Assembly (NCBI GenBank): GCA_003008705.1
Contig: PDUO01000036.1
Coordinates: 257,968-321,967, forward strand
DNA: 64,000 bases
Source: Pezicula radicicola
Lineage: Eukaryota > Ascomycota > Leotiomycetes > Helotiales > Dermateaceae
Direction of reading: 5' to 3'
Both the position numbers and the translations under genes were made by a program. Positions 1-10,996 of this stretch are shown one piece after another (the stretch's first letter is position 1; every line of letters begins with the position of its first letter). Under the pieces are notes generated by a model. That model made no database searches. It was not told the DNA's origin and saw only the letters and a program-made list of their open reading frames with translations.

Positions 1-722
1 TCAAAATGAGCTTCCGTGAATAGGTGTTGACGGAAGTGGTGTTTTCCCTCCTTTGAATACCAGGGCTGATTGTCGTCGCAGTCATGGCACATAAATAAAA
101 GAAAACCCTCCGAGTCTGTCCTCATTCCACCTTCAGCCCATCCATCAAAATGGTTCGTGGGGAAGTCTCTATGTAGAGCTTGTAGCTCGATCAGCAACTC
201 CTGGTGCTTGGTTGCCTTTACCGGACCACCAGAGCCAAATCCCGGATTCCAGATTCCCCCAGCCGCCTCGGTGCGTTGTCTAGAAGCCACATTGTTATCG
301 TGTCCGTAATGTCGCACACCTCTATCTCCTTGTAGGTGGCGTATAAGGTCGCTCATATGATTTGCTCGCCCACCCCATTGAATACGTGCTGGACAGTCTA
401 CACACCGATAAAACTCTGCTACACTGTAAATGTGACCTGGGCCTGTTGGTGGACCGGCTGGACCAAGGCATCCTGAGATTCGGGCATATGGATTTGCTGC
501 CTGAATGTTTTGGAGGTTTTGATCGAGTCTAGCTTGGCGTGATGAGAGGAACTGCTGGCGGCTCACTACTTCTGCTTCATTTCTCGGACGGGGAAGAGTA
601 AATAATTTGTGGTCTGGAACAGCAGCCATGTTGAAGGTGTGATGAATTAGGTAAGGTTTGAAGGATAGTCGGTTATGGAGTTCAGGTAAGGAAGCTTTGG
701 ATTCGTCTGTGGATGCGTTCAT
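1..722 (-). CDS. Cys/His-rich hypothetical protein, 3' end beyond window
   Basis: An open frame starts at the ATG at 722-720 and runs to base 1 without a stop, giving at least 240 residues; the end lies outside the window. The protein has two Cys/His clusters. One near residues 105-140 starts CVDCPARIQWGG and is followed by HMSDLIRH and a later HYGH. The other, near residues 205-235, starts CHDCDDNQPW and is followed by HHFRQH. These spacings resemble degenerate C2H2 or BED-like zinc fingers, so nucleic-acid binding is possible, but I do not recognise the family. A Pro/Gly stretch (GCLGPAGPPTGPG) precedes the first cluster. A second in-frame ATG lies 31 codons downstream. The gene stands alone next to a long gene-poor stretch. 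Confidence 0.6.
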   Translation of the reverse strand, partial: MNASTDESKASLPELHNRLSFKPYLIHHTFNMAAVPDHKLFTLPRPRNEAEVVSRQQFLSSRQARLDQNLQNIQAANPYARISGCLGPAGPPTGPGHIYSVAEFYRCVDCPARIQWGGRANHMSDLIRHLQGDRGVRHYGHDNNVASRQRTEAAGGIWNPGFGSGGPVKATKHQELLIELQALHRDFPTNHFDGWAEGGMRTDSEGFLLFMCHDCDDNQPWYSKEGKHHFRQHLFTEAHF

Positions 723-1324
723 CCTCGGAAAGAAGAAAGAAGATGTTGTAAATAGTTTGGAAGTTGTAAAGAAAGTAGTGTGATGTGCTTCAAGGTTTGA
801 GAATGGAGTGCGGGAAAGTGGAATATTTTGAAATTGTGGGTGTCTTTATATGTACGCGTTGACCGAAACGCGTCTTTCTTTGGTGGTTATCGACTATGCA
901 AGTGGTGAATGTAAAGGCTAAAACTATCTTTGTGAAATCTGTCTTTGATGTGCATTTTTTGAAGCGTTAAAACGGCCAAGGCCACAGGAAATATCAAAGA
1001 GCTATTCGGCTGATAGTCTATATAAAGCTCGAGTGTTCTCGAGACGGTCAGAACAGGAAGGTTTTATTGCTCTAATCATAATTCTGCAAACCTCTACAAA
1101 GGATCTCCAATAGATGACCAAGATCTTTAGATGCAGTTATGAAGTGACTCCTGTCGCTTAGCAAGAGGTTACAGATAACCCTCATTTTGGCATCTTATAA
1201 CAATAAAAAGATGTTTAATCTGGTACTTGCTACATAGCTATATGGCGTAGTAAAGAGTATAAAATAATAATTCCATATTTGCATGAAGAATTTCCCTTTA
1301 GTAGCGCGGCCAGGTTGAGTGGCC

Positions 1325-1397
1325 AACTTGATCGGAGTAGTCAGCTTGATCTGAGTAGCTAAATCGACATGAATAGCTCACTTAATCGAAGTAGTAA
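1325..1397. repeat. 18-19 bp degenerate tandem repeat, four units
   Basis: Four units start at 1325, 1343, 1361 and 1380. They share the pattern AcTTgATCgGAGTAGtc with substitutions, for example AACTTGATCGGAGTAGTC followed by AGCTTGATCTGAGTAGCT. The array lies in gene-poor DNA and no function is apparent. Confidence 0.65.
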
Positions 1398-1969
1398 ATT
1401 TAAGGCTTGTCAGTCACAGCTTACTCGGTCTTTGTAGTTCGTCTTTAAGGTACATACTATGAATTTCCTTTTTACTCTCTTCAAGGATGCGTGTGCCTTC
1501 TTCTAAAGTTTCTATATCATCACTGCCAAATTATAACACATTTGATTACTCTCTTGACGCGGCCTATTAATGAGGTTGTACGGTAGAACCTCTCGGGCCG
1601 ATAATAAGTGACCATTAATATCTTCTACATGATTATTGATGATTTTTGTGCTTTGGGGCCTCCTTTGCCAAAGGAAGGACAACTTTAAGGAAGGTACCAC
1701 AACAATTGTTAAAGAGTTAGGAAGAAACGCGAATATTGATAGTAATATAAGAGCCGCTCTGGCCACCTTGGACTACAAATAGACCCATAAATGTAACTAG
1801 GAACGAACCAACACAGTGTTCGGTAAAGACCACCAAGCTCCAACTTTGTATTTCCAATAAAAGTCCCCATCTCTACAGCTTAAGCTTCAAGTAAGACTAA
1901 AGAATTGCTTAATACGAATGTGTACTCAAGTTAATTCCTTCCGAAGCATCACAAGGTGACTCGAGGTGT

Positions 1970-2350
1970 TTAAGCGTAGGTGGAAGTAATGGAAGTAATG
2001 AAAGTTCGAGAATTCTTAGTGTCACGATGGAAGATCCTAACGAAACATATCTTTGCTAACTCACCCGGGGTGACTGGGGCATGTATTATTGTCTCAAAAC
2101 TCATCGGTGGGCGACCGCCGGTAAGTCTGTAAGACTGATGAAAGCCGCTGTTTTGATCTTGTAAGGAATAAGAGGAATAAGAGTGAGATAGGTTAAGGAG
2201 AGTATCCTTAGTGTTCTCGTTGCCAAATCCATAGGGGGCGACTGAGTTCGTATTATGGGTAACGCTATTTCCAGTTCTGGAGATGAATTCCAGTATCACT
2301 ATAAAGTCTCTACCAAGGACAATAAATAGTAGCTTGAAGGCCTGTAACAA
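1970..2350 (-). pseudogene. Relic of a coding sequence also found near 37407-37481
   Basis: A 126-codon minus-strand frame begins with TTG rather than ATG. Its central part reads GGRPPMSFETIIHAPVTPGE and continues as LAKICFVRIFHRD. A diverged copy at 37407-37481, read on the minus strand, gives MSFESAAT, a stop, then GELAQMCFVK. Similarity at protein level, with mainly C/T and G/A differences in the DNA, suggests two decayed members of one coding family. I cannot name it. Confidence 0.35.
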
Positions 2351-2983
2351 AGGCGCTTTGGATAAGTCTTTAGAGTTGTAAAGAATCTTTGGCGTAATGC
2401 TTAATTATTAGTACAAGCAAGAATTAGGACCTTCGTTTATATAGAAAATGTGGTTTAAGTCATCGTACTTCTAGCAATCATCCTTCCACCAAATATCCCG
2501 AATCTTGTGTTATCCTTCCTTGCTAAATGTTCCTCGATCGTATTTCCCTCTGGACTGCCTATCGCCATTTCCCGATGACCGGAGAATATCTTGTCAAGAG
2601 AGTATTCGGCGATTGTAAGCTAGGCTGTCGGATCTTAAGAGTTGAGTATATATTAAAAGCAGGTTGCACAATTTAGATACATACTTCTATCCAACCCCAT
2701 AACAGGTGGCCGCGGCGTAGTGATTTTTATAACGCTTGTGAGCCTCGCCCATAACTGAGGGCGAATGGAACTGGAGAGTTTGACAAGTTCAGTTCCCCTT
2801 TGGCCTCAATATCCTAGCTGGTGAGTGATTTGTCGTCATGATCCCTTGTATCGATCAGCCTAGCTCCTAGCTTTGTTCCTACCATGTGTTTCCTTACTAT
2901 AATTAAGAGGAATCAGTAGTGTTGTCACTGGGAGGTAGGTTGCCAGTACTTGAGAACTAAATCTTGTAAAATGTGGAGATCCG

Positions 2984-3252
2984 TTAGTCAGTGCTAGCAT
3001 TACTCTCCTCTCCAGCCTCATCAATGCCATCGCGCTCCTCGGCAATTTCTTCCCTGATCTCAAGAGTTTCTCGTCATACTCTTCTTCTAAATTTCGCAGA
3101 CCAGCCTCGCACCTGTCCTTAGCCTTTTTGTGGTTATTGACAATCTCGCGCATTCTTGCGTTTTTCCTGGTCTCGATAGCACTCTTGTTAACTTCTTTCT
3201 CATATATTTCCTCTCCATCTTTCTTTGCAGCCCTAGCCATATTCTTACCCAT
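2984..3252 (-). pseudogene. Small charged coiled-coil protein, probably frameshifted
   Basis: The ATG at 3252 opens a Lys/Glu-rich frame (MGKNMARAAKKDGEEIYEKE) that looks like a helical coiled coil for about 65 residues, ending LRNLEEEYDEKLL. After about position 3060 the annotated frame becomes less plausible, while the frame shifted by one base continues the acidic pattern with EIREEIAEERDGIDEAGEES and stops at 2984-2986. The simplest reading is a one-base frameshift in a small coiled-coil gene; without it, the uncorrected frame runs to 2860. I found no known domain. A sequencing or assembly error would explain it equally well. Confidence 0.35.
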
Positions 3253-4366
3253 ATGATCAAAACCTTGCTTCTCAGCACAAAACTTGTTAGTTTTGTAGAA
3301 GTGGTACAGTCATAATCTAAAGATCAAAAAAAAACAACCAGTTAAATAGAAATAACGATCAGATCAAAGGCTCGATCAATGAAGGCTAAACTAAGTAATA
3401 TCACTCAAATAGCTTCCAGGTTCGCAACGACAAAAGACCGACTAGTGCTCCAAAGAACTTAACGTTATCTTCTTCGAGTATGAACGCACACTTTTATTAT
3501 TGGTCTTTAATAAAGCTCCAGTTAAAACACTGACCGAAATATGGCGAGTAATGCATGAGAAGGAGTTCTCAAAGTTTGAAATGTTGCTATCTTAGGTGCG
3601 TTTCAAAGTCCAGGTTGAGCAAGAGAAGTGATGGGAACCAAATGTTGCGCTGACTTCTCTAGCTAGTTTATGGAAAGCCGATGAGATCTCTGTCTTTTTT
3701 CTATTAGGTTGTTTCCGCTAGTCTTATTGTTGCAAGTCGTGAAAGCAGAGCTTCGGTTCGTAGCTCATATCATCAATTACAATAGAACTCAAATACATAA
3801 AATTTTATATGATAAAACACATATGATAAATAAATAAGTCCACCCAAGAAAAACCAAGGATCTCGCTAGCTCTATTATAGAACTCCCAAAAAGCAGGTTT
3901 GTATTTGCTACCATCACCACAGAAAGCTAGTACCATAGAAGGTCTTCACGTTCGGGCAATAAGTTTGAACTGTAAGGTTAGTCTACTCTAGTGGCTTGTT
4001 ATGATTAAACTAAACTGTGGAAATTTGATTCCAGGTATTTGTGAGTTTGAGTTTTCAGACCAGATTAAACAAATATCATAGGGCACGTGTGTAGCCCAAA
4101 TGCCAAATGCCAAATATTTGCTGCTGTTTAATGCAAAGAGCAAACGGCAAGCGAGGAGTCAAAGACTGGAAAAGGGGCTTAGCCGAAGCATCGTTACATT
4201 TGTCAAGCCATATATGTTCGACGACTCTTCATTCTGTTGATAAGACATCACAACTAACGATAGTATTTCATGATAGAAATTGCTTTTGGTATCATTGGGA
4301 AAGACATTTCATTACAATACAATCGAGTGTTCTTAAAATAATATAGGCGAATGAGATCTAGAGTTT
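3253..4366. other. No supported gene
   Basis: AT-rich intergenic DNA. A 79-codon plus-strand frame at 4107-4346 has no supporting features. Confidence 0.5.
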
Positions 4367-6034
4367 TCAAGGAGCCTGAACCCAATCTTCGTTAACTGAC
4401 CTCCAAGACTGTGTAGCCCCAAAGAACCTTGCTCGAGTTCCGATATCGTCAGCACGACGATTCACCTCGGCTTGATCTGGGAGCTTTGATCCACTAGTCA
4501 ATAGTTTGTCCCACTTTGTCACATCATCCATTTGCATATCGACCCAAGCCTTGCGACGGCCCACCTTTCGTAGTTCCTGGATGAGAACTTTGGTACATGT
4601 GGCTTGGATGACAGCTTGCTTGAAGGCTAACACGTCCTCCCTGCCACATTCTTCGTCGAGCTCAAATCCATAGTGGGCAACAATGGTTTCTAAGGAAGTC
4701 CATTGTGATCGCCAGTCCAACCCTGTTACCTCGGTGAAGCATAGGTGCTGTAGGGCTCCCAGCCAATGTGTGCAGCCCGTGAGATCGAGCCATTGGAGAC
4801 TGTAGAGAGATGCAGAAAGGCGTCTCAGAATTGTCGACGCCTCCAAGAAATCTTCATCAATGGAATGTGAGTACAGATTTGTACCCCCATACTGGATTTC
4901 CCTGCCGTATTGAGATGACATAACAGCAGTTCTCGAATTGGGGGTGAGATTCGGAACAGGCCAGTAGGCTAACGAGAGATGAGTGATTGTTGGAACATGC
5001 TGGGTAAACGAGAGGAATTTCGGCCAGGATATGTTTCCTGGGGGATGTGATAGTGAGAGATATGTGATGTGTGAGATGGTAGGATTGAGTGACATCGGTA
5101 TGGTTTCTTCCCACGACTCGCTGCTCTCATCTTCTGCTCTTTTTGTGACTAGTTCGCTAAGTTGCTTGAAAGAGATGCATCGTCCAACTGAGCCAGACAA
5201 GTCAAAGCGTTTGAAGTTATCGTTGAGATTATCCGGGACGGATTGAGTCTCAACACCATCTTCATATGGGGGTGGCACAAGCACATCTTTCAGTCCTTCA
5301 AAGCTCACACCTTCTTCCGGTCCGTAAACAGCAACGTATGAAAGCAGTAAAGTACGCAATCTCGTTGGCAGCTCCGCCAGATTATATTTCTCATATGTTT
5401 TTGTAAACTCCCAGTTCCTTGCCATCTCTCTCAGACATATATCTAGTAGGGATCCGACCGTCGGCATCGGTACTCCTGGTAAGTGGCCAACGTCGATGGG
5501 ATATAACCGTGTCACATCATCTCTGCCTGCTTTCGGTCTTATAAAAACTGGCTCATCTCGGGAGTTGTCTCGCCAGCTTGGAGGCGGCGGTGGACCTGCT
5601 GGTATGCGTCTGCCATTCTCATCGAAACGTCTGCGGTCCCGGACTCGAGGTCGTGGAGGGAGTGTTTCAGGGATCGCGAGTAAAGAACGGATAGATGGAG
5701 GTAGCGTTGGGGTTACGACATTCGCAGCAGCGTTCCTCTGATCTTCGGGGGTAGTGATTTGAGTCTTGCGAAGATTCGAGATGAGGTCGTTCACCGAGGG
5801 AGCTGCATTATTATTGCCTAGACAGGGTGTTAGTGGGGTTTGTGGGGTGGTGGGGTCCTGATGCTCACGACTTCCTGAGGCTGATGCAGCAGATGCTGAC
5901 CCCAGAGATGGATGTACTGTGCTTTGTGGTTTTGAGTATTGAGAAGTGAATCGTTTCTTGGGCATTAGGGAGACTATCGCGACGATGTTGCGCAATGAAG
6001 AAGAGAAGAGATGCGGAAGCTGGAGAGAAGTCAT
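4367..6034 (-). CDS. Conserved fungal protein with Pro-rich N-terminus and LRR-like C-terminus
   Basis: Single-exon gene of 555 codons from the ATG at 6034. A second in-frame ATG 23 codons in (MPKKRFTSQYSKP) may be the real start, since the first residues are hydrophobic and poorly constrained. The N-terminal 120 residues are Ser/Pro/Thr-rich. A basic, proline-rich segment near residues 125-155 follows (RRRFDENGRRIP then GPPPPPSW). The middle and C-terminal parts carry leucine-rich-repeat-like segments such as ITYLSLSHPPGNISWPKFL, ITHLSLAYWPVPNL and SLQWLDLTGCTHWLGAL. I believe this is a widely conserved but uncharacterised ascomycete protein; no catalytic motif is visible. Base composition is clearly coding compared with both flanks. 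Confidence 0.8.
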   Translation of the reverse strand: MTSLQLPHLFSSSLRNIVAIVSLMPKKRFTSQYSKPQSTVHPSLGSASAASASGSREHQDPTTPQTPLTPCLGNNNAAPSVNDLISNLRKTQITTPEDQRNAAANVVTPTLPPSIRSLLAIPETLPPRPRVRDRRRFDENGRRIPAGPPPPPSWRDNSRDEPVFIRPKAGRDDVTRLYPIDVGHLPGVPMPTVGSLLDICLREMARNWEFTKTYEKYNLAELPTRLRTLLLSYVAVYGPEEGVSFEGLKDVLVPPPYEDGVETQSVPDNLNDNFKRFDLSGSVGRCISFKQLSELVTKRAEDESSESWEETIPMSLNPTISHITYLSLSHPPGNISWPKFLSFTQHVPTITHLSLAYWPVPNLTPNSRTAVMSSQYGREIQYGGTNLYSHSIDEDFLEASTILRRLSASLYSLQWLDLTGCTHWLGALQHLCFTEVTGLDWRSQWTSLETIVAHYGFELDEECGREDVLAFKQAVIQATCTKVLIQELRKVGRRKAWVDMQMDDVTKWDKLLTSGSKLPDQAEVNRRADDIGTRARFFGATQSWRSVNEDWVQAP

Positions 6035-7406
6035 ACTTAGAAGTCATACTTGGGAGTCATATCGGATCGGAGCCTATTAATCCGAGGCCGTTTACGATTT
6101 TGGTAAGCACGTGGTTAATGTCTCACCGACTGAAGTTTTGTTGCACATCTGCACTTTGGGCGTTGGAGCTACTGTGATTATTATTACAGTAGCAGCGGCT
6201 ATCACCGTAACAGTCGGTATCGTAGTCGTGTTCGTCTGGCGAGACATGCAACAAAAAAATTAAATCACATGATCAGCCTCCCCCTTTTCCTATCGCTTCG
6301 AGTTCAGTTCTGAGCGAGAGAGGCACATGAAACAGGAGCTCCACAACAGAACAAGAAGTTTAAACCTACGACTTCTATCTTTGGAGGGTAATATTAGCTG
6401 ACTTATAATTAAAACCAGTGAACTTTACGAGACGATCAGAAAATATGCAAAGGCAGTCAAGTCACTGGCCACAATATCTATGGTCTTCTTTCCAGCTTCG
6501 TTGATGGAAATAAGTATCTAAGAACACTTTCGAAACCTATGCAATGTGAGAAAAGTGACACACGAAAGGAAATATTCAGCTCCGACTGAGTCGAATTACA
6601 ACAAGATAGCAAGCACTCATGGTAACTCGGGGTTTGGAGAATGTATTAGAGAAACGAGTAAGATACACGATTACTAGACGATATCAGAGGATTGCAGCCT
6701 AGACAAAAACGATCCAGGGAAAAGAAAGAGTTGTTGTACTGTGGCTGCAGCAATGCATTTGTTCTATTTTTAGTTCTGTTTAAATCTTTTGTTACAGTGT
6801 GCTTACGTGTGCTGGGGTACGAGTGGCTTGATTTATTACTCATAAATTATGCGAAATAATTGTGAGAAATTTAATATGCTTCCGATCTGTACTGAACAGC
6901 TCCTCTTCTTTGTCTACATAATCTACTCTATTGTTGAACTTAGGCCCACTTATTGAGGCCCAAGGTTCCTAGCTTAGCTCTCTGCTCTCTTGTATCTCAT
7001 TTTCTATTCGGGTACTCTTGTAACCATTTCTAAGTCGCTTATAACTCTGCTTGGGAGCTTGGGTGCCCTCGTGGATCCAATTGGTACTTTAATTCCCATC
7101 TGGAGGCTATCCCCCTTAATTTTAAGAGCCCATTTTGCCAATATAACTTAGCTTCAAAACGCCCAACATCGATTTATAGAGTTCTGCCCTGTCTATATAC
7201 CATTTCCCCTTATAATAGTCTCGTAGAGCCTCCAGAGGGTGAATTTTGAACGGAAAGGGCCACGGAAAGGGCCACGTACCTAAGCGAAGGTCACGTCTCG
7301 AGCCTTAGGCTTGAAACTCGATCTAACAAACACAGTTTTGTTTTGTTGGATTGTTGCGCCGAAGTTGTTAATTCACAAACAACTTCAACTTTCCCTGCTT
7401 GAAATC
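6035..7406. other. Intergenic region with a small hairpin
   Basis: No gene is supported. A perfect 8-bp inverted repeat (GCTACTGT...ACAGTAGC with a 10-base loop) lies near 6168-6195, about 130 bp upstream of the 555-aa gene. A 12-bp direct duplication (CGGAAAGGGCCA twice) lies at 7251-7275. The rest is AT-rich and featureless. Confidence 0.4.
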
Positions 7407-7646
7407 ATGGCGCTTGTGGGCAATTCATCAGTAACCCTACTAACACTGAGACATGGAGCAGCAAAACTTGAGCTTACGAAATTGTATAGAGATGGTTCTG
7501 GAGTGATAGATCTTCCATTTAAAGGCATCATGACTCCTTTCGGTATCGTTGTTACGTTTGGGGATCGAGTACTAAGAGATGTTAGCCCGAAACATTGGAT
7601 GTGGTTATGGAAATCTGAGTGGGTGACTGAAGCTGAGCTGATCTGA
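7407..7646 (+). CDS. Possible small hypothetical protein
   Basis: A 79-residue frame from the ATG at 7407 reads MALVGNSSVTLLTLRHGAAK at its start and ends KHWMWLWKSEWVTEAELI. The residue mix is protein-like and the frame remains open upstream of the ATG. There is no recognisable domain, no adjacent exon was found and the flanks are AT-rich. It could be a fragment of a larger decayed gene. Confidence 0.25.
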   Translation: MALVGNSSVTLLTLRHGAAKLELTKLYRDGSGVIDLPFKGIMTPFGIVVTFGDRVLRDVSPKHWMWLWKSEWVTEAELI

Positions 7647-9314
7647 AAAAGGAAATTGTGCGATCTCAGTTGATTTATTAGTCATAGGATCTCTTTAACA
7701 ATTCATAAATCTTGAACTATAGCTTCCACCTAGTATACTCCTTTTAAGCTGGGCTAGTCATTAGTTATTAGTAGAACCTAGTGTTAAATAGTAAATTAAC
7801 TAGAAATAGAAATTTATTTCCCTTAAATGCTTCTTATCTTAGTGCGTATATAAATCGTCGAAGCCAATTCCCAAAAACTGCTTTCGCATCCACTAGTCTC
7901 CGTCCACGGAGGTCACCGACTTCTGAAGCAATAAAGCCTTTGGTATTCTCAAAGCGTTTGATTACCACGGCTATGAGTTTCGATGCACCTCTAGTGAGGA
8001 CAACTGCTAAAATAAATTACTATATATCAGCCCCATTACCGTTTAGCTGGATATATTCATGCTGAAAAAGGATGTGGCGAAGCTTAATAGTATAAAGATA
8101 AAATTAACGACGGTCAATCTGATTTCACGTTAGTTCGATCAACTTTTACCAAGATAGAAATTTACCTTCAGACTGAATCCCCTTGTTCAAGACCTCGTCT
8201 TATTTCCTTGATTGCTTCTGAACTTTAAAATGAATTGCAATTCCCGTTGGGCATCATCCTCGATAGTATAGGTATACCTAGTAGGGTAGTTAGATTATAT
8301 ATTATGGTTATATAACCTTACCTACTAGAGATTTCTACTTAACGCCTCTACTATTATAATTGGTAACCTAATTAATACCTATATTCATCCCTATATTGTT
8401 AATTTATATTAAAATAAAGGTGAGGTACTTCTTATACAGTCTAGATATCTGCCTAACTTCCTAGATCAGAAGCGTAAAATTAAAAGCAGACATGATATAC
8501 AAATAGAGACAAGTCTTCACTTTCTTAAGCTTTATGATTTTCAAGCTGATGATAGTGATTCACATTAGTGTCAATATTTTCAAAGTAGAGAGGCTGATTC
8601 AGTCATTACCTAAGAACAAACATACGATGAAAACCTACTCGCAAATGACGTCGAATACTTTAGCAAGAAGTTTTCGACTACGTGGCTCTTGAGCAGTATT
8701 GTACCGTCTCGAAATCTATTTCGCTGAGAGAGATTAGGTTATCTTAAATTCTGTGTAGTGAAATCATGCGTAGTAAAATTATGTGTATCCAGAGTATGCG
8801 TCGTGAAAGCCATGCGTCGCGAGAATTTGGTGTCGCGAGAATTTGGTATCGTGAAACCTATGTGTCGTGAAAATTAGGTGTGTGTCGGTTAAATCCCCAC
8901 GTTTAGATGAAGCTTATGTAAAATTAAGAGGGAACTAGAATTTATTAAATTTTACCAACTCATTTCCAAATCCTCCAAAAATTAAGTTTTGAAAAGTCCC
9001 AGAAACTCAACGAACATATGGCTATACACTAGAATATTCTTCGAACAGACAATGTCAAGTTAAGTAGGACCGGCTGTAGCTAGTTTCATCTAGTTAAATC
9101 CGAAGAAATACATTTGCTTCTAGTCTACACTAGTTACCCTACGAAATTCAATTTTGATTTCGACTACAAAATCTTGACTGCAGCAAGTATAGGCATATAA
9201 GTAGGGAGCTCCCACTCTAGCTTCTCTTCTCATATCTCATCGACGCCGCATATTAAACACGCATCAAAACTACATATTTACCGGAAGCAACTCAAAAATT
9301 CACCATCATCCAAT
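7647..9314. other. Gene-poor AT-rich region with a 15-bp tandem array
   Basis: No convincing gene. TA-rich DNA at about 8250-8410 resembles mutated repeat relics. A tandem array at 8752-8878 is listed separately. Confidence 0.45.
8752..8878. repeat. 15-18 bp tandem repeat, eight units
   Basis: Units begin at 8752, 8767, 8782, 8797, 8813, 8831, 8847 and 8863. The first four are exactly 15 bp apart with a pattern like TGYGTMGTGAAAxCA (for example TGTGTAGTGAAATCA and TGCGTAGTAAAATTA). Later units drift to 16-18 bp (TGTCGCGAGAATTTGG). This is a degenerate minisatellite in gene-poor DNA; no spacer structure is present, so it is not CRISPR. Confidence 0.7.
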
Positions 9315-10996
9315 ATGATCCCCCGAAATATACCCACGAACTTCTCAGTCCGTCCAATAGGAAAAGAAGACAACGATTCCAACATCCATCCAGGACGTCT
9401 AATCGTCATCCCCAAAGAAACTCCCATCAGACTCATAGTAACACCAGCATCCACTTTCGACACCGCAGTCAAATTTACCATAAACGAAATACTACTTCCT
9501 CAACTTTCAAAATGCCAAGGAATCACCGACACACAATTCAGCCAGCTCAGCAGAAATTCAAGGAAATTTCAACACTCCATCTTAGAAGAACATGAACCAC
9601 TCGGCGGTAGCAAACCCAAACTAGTTCTTCAACAAGCATTTCTTCAAATCCGACCTCTGTGTACATTACAGCAACTCTGTACAGTAATCTGGTCCTGCGA
9701 TCTCAGGTTAAACAACATATTTCCCAATCACGTTCTCTTCCACCACACGAAACCAAAATATCCTGAGAGAATAGCAGCTGCCAATCATGAACACATACAA
9801 AGTATGGTTCCAGAAGCTGCATATATGCTCATGGATCAAGCAGCCAATATCATGGACAACAGATCTTATATTTCCATAGCAAGCGATCATTTAACAACTT
9901 TTGGATCACGAGCTCAAAGTCAAGCTACCATCTCAGAATCTAGAGCCCTAGATTTTTTCGATATGGGTAAATGTCGAGAGTGTGGGTATAAGGTTATCAA
10001 AGCTGCATTTTTGGAACTTCCTATTCGAATGAAGGTCCATCCTAATTACGAGAGTGAAAATGCGTATTCGATAATACAAAAGGTTGGAACGATCTTTGGC
10101 ATTAAGTTTGCTGAAGAGTTTGAGAAGGAGATTAAGCAGGTTATTAAAGCTTCTTCAGATTCGTAAGTTCTACACTTCTACACTTCTACACTTCCTTCTT
10201 CAAAACTTTGCATTTGTATAGAATACTAACAGTAGAAAATAGGACAAGTATCCGGGATCAAGACAAAGGAATAACATACTACTTTCCCCCGGATTTCAAA
10301 CGCCCTCAACCACACACCTGGAACACCCACAATATCCAACCCTGCGAAACACCAGGCCTCGAACACGCCCACTCACCCTGCGACTGCACAATCCTCCGCT
10401 TGACAGTCCACAAAAGAAAAAATCTCCCCTTCTTCCCCTCTCAAAATCAACACAACAAAAACTGCCACTCCCTCTTCGCCACAAATCGGGTCTGCGAAGA
10501 GATGGACAGAACAATAATCCATCAACTAACACCTTCAGACGGAATATTCTACTACCACGTAAACAGCACCACCTCCGCCATAATAAAAGTAGAAAATCCA
10601 AAAGCCTTCTACGAAGAAGTAAGCGAAATGGCACATCACTTCTCCCTCCAGGCCAAAAAACTGCATTTTCGATCCGAAAAATGGAATTATAAACATGTCA
10701 ACCCTATCTCCTCCTCCTCCTCCTCTTCCTTTGAACCAAAAGTCTTCCCACCAACACCAGAAGAAGCAAGAATAGAAGATTACCTCGATTACGCAGCTTT
10801 GATCCTCCTAGCACCACAACTTTACCCTTATCAATTGACTATGTTCCTTTCAGACATGAACGTCGTTCTCCGCCCAGAATTCAACTCCTTCCTCCTCTCA
10901 AAAGCAAGAAAAGGACCTTCCTTTTTGCTCTGTCATGAGAGGGTGGATGAACCAGAGAAGGTGGGTGTTCATGCTGAATTAGGTGTTAATTATTAA
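9315..10996 (+). CDS. Hypothetical fungal protein, two exons
   Basis: Exons are 9315-10162 and 10243-10996, giving 533 residues. The 80-nt intron starts GTAAGT and ends TACTAAC-N10-AG, and the phase-2 junction restores a Ser codon, so the two long frames join cleanly. The first exon contains a CRECGY motif near residue 220 and a Phe/Lys-rich helix before the junction. The second exon has a His/Cys-rich patch (HAHSPCDCTILRLTVHKRK), later CHSLF, and a poly-Ser run encoded by TCC repeats near 10710-10730. I see no signal peptide, membrane segment or known domain. The intron contains three copies of a TTCTACAC-type repeat. The gene lies about 1.2 kb from the glycan cluster, but nothing in its sequence links it to that cluster. 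Confidence 0.7.
10163..10242 (+). other. Intron of the 533-residue gene, with TTCTACAC repeats
   Basis: 80 nt, GTAAGT donor, perfect TACTAAC branch sequence at 10224-10230 and AG acceptor at 10241-10242. An internal triplicate of TTCTACAC-like units is visible near the donor. Confidence 0.75.

Larger units (their letters stand above)
723..2983. other. Gene-poor stretch with a short tandem array and one coding relic
   Basis: No convincing gene. The stretch holds AT-rich DNA, a tandem array at 1325-1397 and a relic-like minus-strand frame at 1970-2350, listed separately. Other open frames here are short, lack supporting splice sites and have no protein-like composition. Confidence 0.5.

Noticed and set aside
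4983..5741. Plus-strand frames of 81-87 codons
   Set aside because: Antisense shadows of the 555-residue gene.
8752..8878. Possible CRISPR array
   Set aside because: Units are directly adjacent with no unique spacers, and the genome is fungal.
10296..10634. 112-codon minus-strand frame rich in Arg/Leu
   Set aside because: It is the antisense shadow of exon 2 of the 533-residue gene, and its biased composition follows from that.
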